In this document: positions 60,601-64,000 of the stretch, in pieces
How positions within the stretch are numbered: position 1 is the first letter of the stretch
Layout of the letters: every line of letters starts with the position of its first letter
Source: Paulownia fortunei
Taxonomy: Eukaryota > Streptophyta > Magnoliopsida > Lamiales > Paulowniaceae
DNA length: 64,000 bases
Direction: 5' to 3'
Assembly (NCBI GenBank): GCA_019321725.1
Contig: CM033109.1
Span: 19,933,993 to 19,997,992 of the forward strand
Notes under the pieces: model-generated
What the model saw: only the letters and a program-made list of their open reading frames with translations
The model's database searches: none
Told to the model about the DNA's origin: nothing
Position numbers and translations under genes: made by a program

Positions 60601-61278
60601 TTTCTTTAACGTTTTTCTTTCTTTTTTTTTCAGCCGATTTAATTGGAAGATTGGGAATTTTGGGATTGAGGGCATTTTGGGTATATGACTTTTATCCCAC
60701 TCTTTTGTCTGTCAAGGTAAAAACAATATAAAACATCATTAATCAGTCCTCCTTATATCCATCATATAATGCATCATTTATAAAATAATCATATTGTTCC
60801 TCTAATCAAACATTTTATCTATCATCTCTTGGTTCCATGCCTCAAAGTAAACGAGTCTAGATGCATACGACACGACACAGTAATTTTAGTTATTTTAACA
60901 TATGAAAGATGAGTATACAAACAATAGAAGTTCTAACACACAAACATGCACACAAGATGTATTGGAATTATGGATATCCTATTAAAAGGTTGTGTGTGAA
61001 TTGATATGCCTACAAACTTTAAAAAGAGTGTGATCTGGAGTGAGGGTGTATCTCACGTTGAAAATATGAAGTAAGTTTGTCTTGCATATATAAAATTTTA
61101 TAAAGTAGAGTAAAAATATAGCTCTTCTTATCGTGCATCTTAGTGAATTTTTGCTAGATTCAAAGAGCTATTCGGCTGGTGCGAAACACCACACGCTACA
61201 AAGGCCGCATTGATCACTTTATAGGCACACTTTATAATTCATACATACCTGAGGAGCCTTAAATTTTTAAGCAATAGA

Positions 61279-61604
61279 AATAGGAGTGGGGTTTGGTTCA
61301 GTAGCTCGACGTGGCATGTGATGTGGTGGAAAAGTCCAGTTGGCGCCCGCATTGTGTGACACCATTCAGTTGGGTGTTGAGTGGACATGACCGTACATAT
61401 AGGTGCTAACGAGACGTGTACAAAGGGTTGCAGTTGGTAATAGGAGTGGGGATTGTTCAGTGGCTAAGCAGCTCAATGTGGCACGTGATGTGGTGGAAAA
61501 GTCCAGTTGGTGCCCGCATCGTGTGACACCATTCGGTTGGGTGTCGAGTTGACATGATCGTACACATAGATGCTAACGAGACGTGTACAAGGAATTGCGG
61601 TTGA
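61279..61604. repeat. Two-copy tandem repeat, about 160-bp unit
   Basis: The first unit is 61279-61438, the second 61439 to about 61604. Both begin AATAGGAGTGGG and share GATGTGGTGGAAAAGTCCAG, GTGTGACACCATTC and GCTAACGAGACGTGTACAA. They differ at scattered bases (mostly C/T and G/A) and by one small insertion. The unit is GC-richer than its surroundings and has no ORF. Confidence 0.88.
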
Positions 61605-63755
61605 TCATTAACATTGACGGGGTGCGAGTGACGGATACAATCGTTTAGTTAACAGAGGTGTATGGTAAGGACTGTGGAACTTCACGAATAGATACAATCT
61701 AGCCCATTAGATTGCGGCCAAATTTGAAGAGGTTTGAGCTTGAGGGTCTAGATTGATTCATATTAAGGGATACAATCAATTACAAAATGGCACCTAGAAG
61801 TCTATAAAAAATAGTCCTTCATTTCATTTCAAATTACTCTAATCAATTCGAATTCAATTGATTCTTTCTTACTCTCTACTAAATAATCTTTTATTTGATT
61901 ATTTTAGTATTCTGAGATATTTTTAAAAAAAGAATATAATCAAACTTTTGGTTTACGCAACAAGATTATTATAGTATTGTACTAATTTTGTAATAAATGT
62001 TGTATTTTCAGAGATACATATCCACATTCCTATAAAATAAGTGCATGAGGCGAAATCTATTTCAAAAAGATTTATTTAGTGCATATCTTATTTCAACTCA
62101 AATTTTGATTAAATAGCCTTTCGACATTAGATTGAAATACCCCTAGCCCTTAATTTTTGGCGAGCAAACACATTAAAAGTTAATTGTTTTTCAAATTTAT
62201 GAATATGACCATCAGTGAGGTAAAGTGAATTCGAAATTGACCAATTTTGCTTGAAAACCTATTTATTTGAGTTCATTATGAATACAAACCAAAGTAAAAT
62301 TAAGCCAAGGCTAGGGTTTTAATTTAAATTAAATTCATGTGTGAGCCCAAATATTCAAGGACATCTAAGAAAAATTAACATTTCAAAAACCTAAACAAAA
62401 TTTAAACCTAGTTATAAAATCAAATATTTTGTCGTTTTGTTTAATTATGTATATTCTTCTAATTTTTGCACTTGGTTAGAGATATAGGTTCCTCGTGGTT
62501 CTGAAATTAGGGTGTGTATGGGAATTGTATCGGAAAGAGTGAGATAAAATAATGAGATATTTATTTGAAAATGAAATAATTATTTCAAAAGTTGAATATG
62601 TGGTACATGTTTATTTTCAAATAGTGATAAATTTGATGTCATGCGTTATTTGGATTGGGATATATGTGATTCTAATAACGTCAAAATCATGAAATTAGTT
62701 ATGGATTAATAGTAATAAAATGGAATAAATTAATATTGTTTGAAGATTTTAAGCTCGAATTCCACTATAAGCCAAAGTAGTAATCGAGTGTGTTTGTTTA
62801 TTTTTATAGTTGTTGATTGTTAACGGTGAACAATAATAAATTATTGATTGATGATAATTAATTTATTGTTATTTAATATTTTAATATAACGATGTATTTG
62901 ATGATTTTATTTTAAAATAAAAGGATATATATGAGAAGATATGTTATATTTGTATAAAAAAAATAAATGAGTTAAAAATTGTATCAAATCCAAATTGGAC
63001 AATCCAAATATACATCTTTCCTTGGAACTTCTAAGGAGCCATAGAATATATACAAATTAGTGATGCTTTAACTACTGTGTACTTCAGTACAAATATAAAT
63101 TTTGTTTTTAGATGGTGAGTTCAAAGTTTAAGAACTCGTCATTCTAGTGCAGAAATAATGCTTCTTTTGAACTATATATTTATGATATTGATTGCTTTAT
63201 TATCTATTAATTAATCTGTATTCATTTCATTAATGTAGAGAATATATTAATTAAAAAATACAAATATAAATTCAACTCCATCTAGACTTAAAACTGATGT
63301 TCATTTACAAATTAAGTATTACAAGAATTCCTCGTATTAGTTCATGGATATATATAGATTTGCATTTCATATTCTTCATTCTAAATTCATATTTAATTTT
63401 TTATTTTATATTATAAATAAACATCAAGTATATATAAATATTTCATTAAATAAATAGTGAACACTGAATATATATCTGTAAATTAAAATAATATAATAAA
63501 ATACAAATAAAAAAAAATCCAAAATGATAATTCGACTCCGTCGAATGAATTGACAATGTAGATCCACACTATAAGGCTTTGCACCATCTGCACAGAGAAA
63601 TATACCACAATTGCCAGTGTGACAACATTAATTCTCATTTCCTTGAAGTCATTTTTTTTTTTAAAATCCCAGCACAGCTGCACTCCCATCAAACTTCAAC
63701 TCAACGGAGTTTCCCTAAATTCGCTGCCAATGGCCGCCTGAAAATCTCTTGCAAA

Positions 63756-64000
63756 ATGAGGCCGCCCATTCGAACCCCAATTCCCTTCTCCAAACTGAGA
63801 CACGCAGCCCACCCCCGCCGCCCAAAAGACGATGACGAAAATTTCCTGGCAATGCTAAACGATGTCGTGCGGGGCAAGCAGAGCTGGTCAATCGCTCTCG
63901 ACAACCCCTCCATCTCCACTCGCCTCAACCCGCTTCACATAGAGAGTTTCATCCTCCAGAATCTCCATGACTCCAGGTTAGCTCTCCGCTTCTTCAATTT
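63756..64000 (+). CDS. Pentatricopeptide-repeat (PPR) protein, N-terminus, cut by window end
   Basis: ATG 63756 opens a frame that stays open to the last base (81 codons). The first 25 residues are rich in Arg, Pro and Ser with few acids (MRPPIRTPIPFSKLRHAAHP), consistent with an organellar targeting peptide. Residues 28-81 contain the lead-in typical of plant P-class PPR proteins: a VVRGKQSWSIALDNPSIS block, LNPLHIESFILQNL, then DSRLALRFFNF, after which PPR motifs normally begin. PPR proteins bind organellar RNA. GC content rises sharply at the start of this exon. An upstream ATG at 63730 is followed almost at once by a stop, so I chose 63756. Confidence 0.8.
   Translation, partial: MRPPIRTPIPFSKLRHAAHPRRPKDDDENFLAMLNDVVRGKQSWSIALDNPSISTRLNPLHIESFILQNLHDSRLALRFFN

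Larger units (their letters stand above)
57838..63700. other. Intergenic region with a MITE, a tandem duplication and one possible gene relic
   Basis: No intact gene is visible. Contents: a pyrimidine-rich stretch (57850-58020), a MITE-like segment (58931-59311), a possible degenerate coding fragment on the minus strand (60250-60600), a two-copy tandem repeat (61279-61604) and long AT-rich spacer (61800-63650). Confidence 0.5.

Noticed and set aside
1..64000. CRISPR arrays, operons, ribosome-binding sites, rRNA and tRNA genes
   Set aside because: None were seen. The sequence is plant nuclear DNA, and the only tRNA-like matches are retrotransposon primer-binding sites.

Overview
This is nuclear DNA from a flowering plant, most likely a eudicot. 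It is AT-rich, its genes are split by GT..AG introns, and it carries plant-type LTR retrotransposons and MITEs. I cannot place it to genus. There are no rRNA, tRNA, CRISPR or bacterial-type features.

Layout. (1) 1-4900 is intergenic, with a degenerate ORF at 1436-2185 and a GC-rich hairpin between two direct repeats near 3 kb. (2) 4912-11478 (+) is an intact five-exon mRNA-export adaptor gene of the ALY/REF (THO4) family. MITEs sit in its introns 2 and 4, and intron 4 also holds a block of probable transposon origin. (3) 15495-25185 (-) is an intact eleven-exon gene for a conserved plant protein of about 364 residues whose function I cannot assign. It converges with ALY. (4) 25450-33768 is repeat-rich intergenic DNA. 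(5) 33769-47531 is a nested retrotransposon complex: a copia-type element in minus orientation, reduced to LTRs plus scraps of gag, split by an Athila-like Ty3/gypsy element in plus orientation. The left LTR of the inner element has been broken by a 1-kb inversion; undoing it on paper restores both a full-length LTR and a perfect 5-bp target-site duplication. (6) 48632-52834 (-) is a decayed gene for an ACT-domain-repeat protein of the ACR9/ACR10 type. All six expected exons are visible, but with stops, frameshifts and damaged splice sites. (7) 53020-55041 is a solo LTR with a perfect 5-bp duplication, inserted about 190 bp upstream of that pseudogene's start. (8) 55312-57835 holds two long inverted-repeat elements, the second nested inside a Stowaway-like MITE. 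(9) 57840-63700 is intergenic, with a 160-bp tandem duplication and one possible gene relic. (10) 63756-64000 (+) is the first exon, cut by the window edge, of a pentatricopeptide-repeat (PPR) protein gene.

The working genes (ALY, the unknown conserved gene and the PPR gene) have no evident functional link. The most interesting material is structural: the reconstructable inversion, the conserved array of CCTAGG-centred palindromes shared by two LTR families, and the dying ACT-repeat gene with a retroelement in its 5' region. I saw nothing that amounts to a new multi-gene system.
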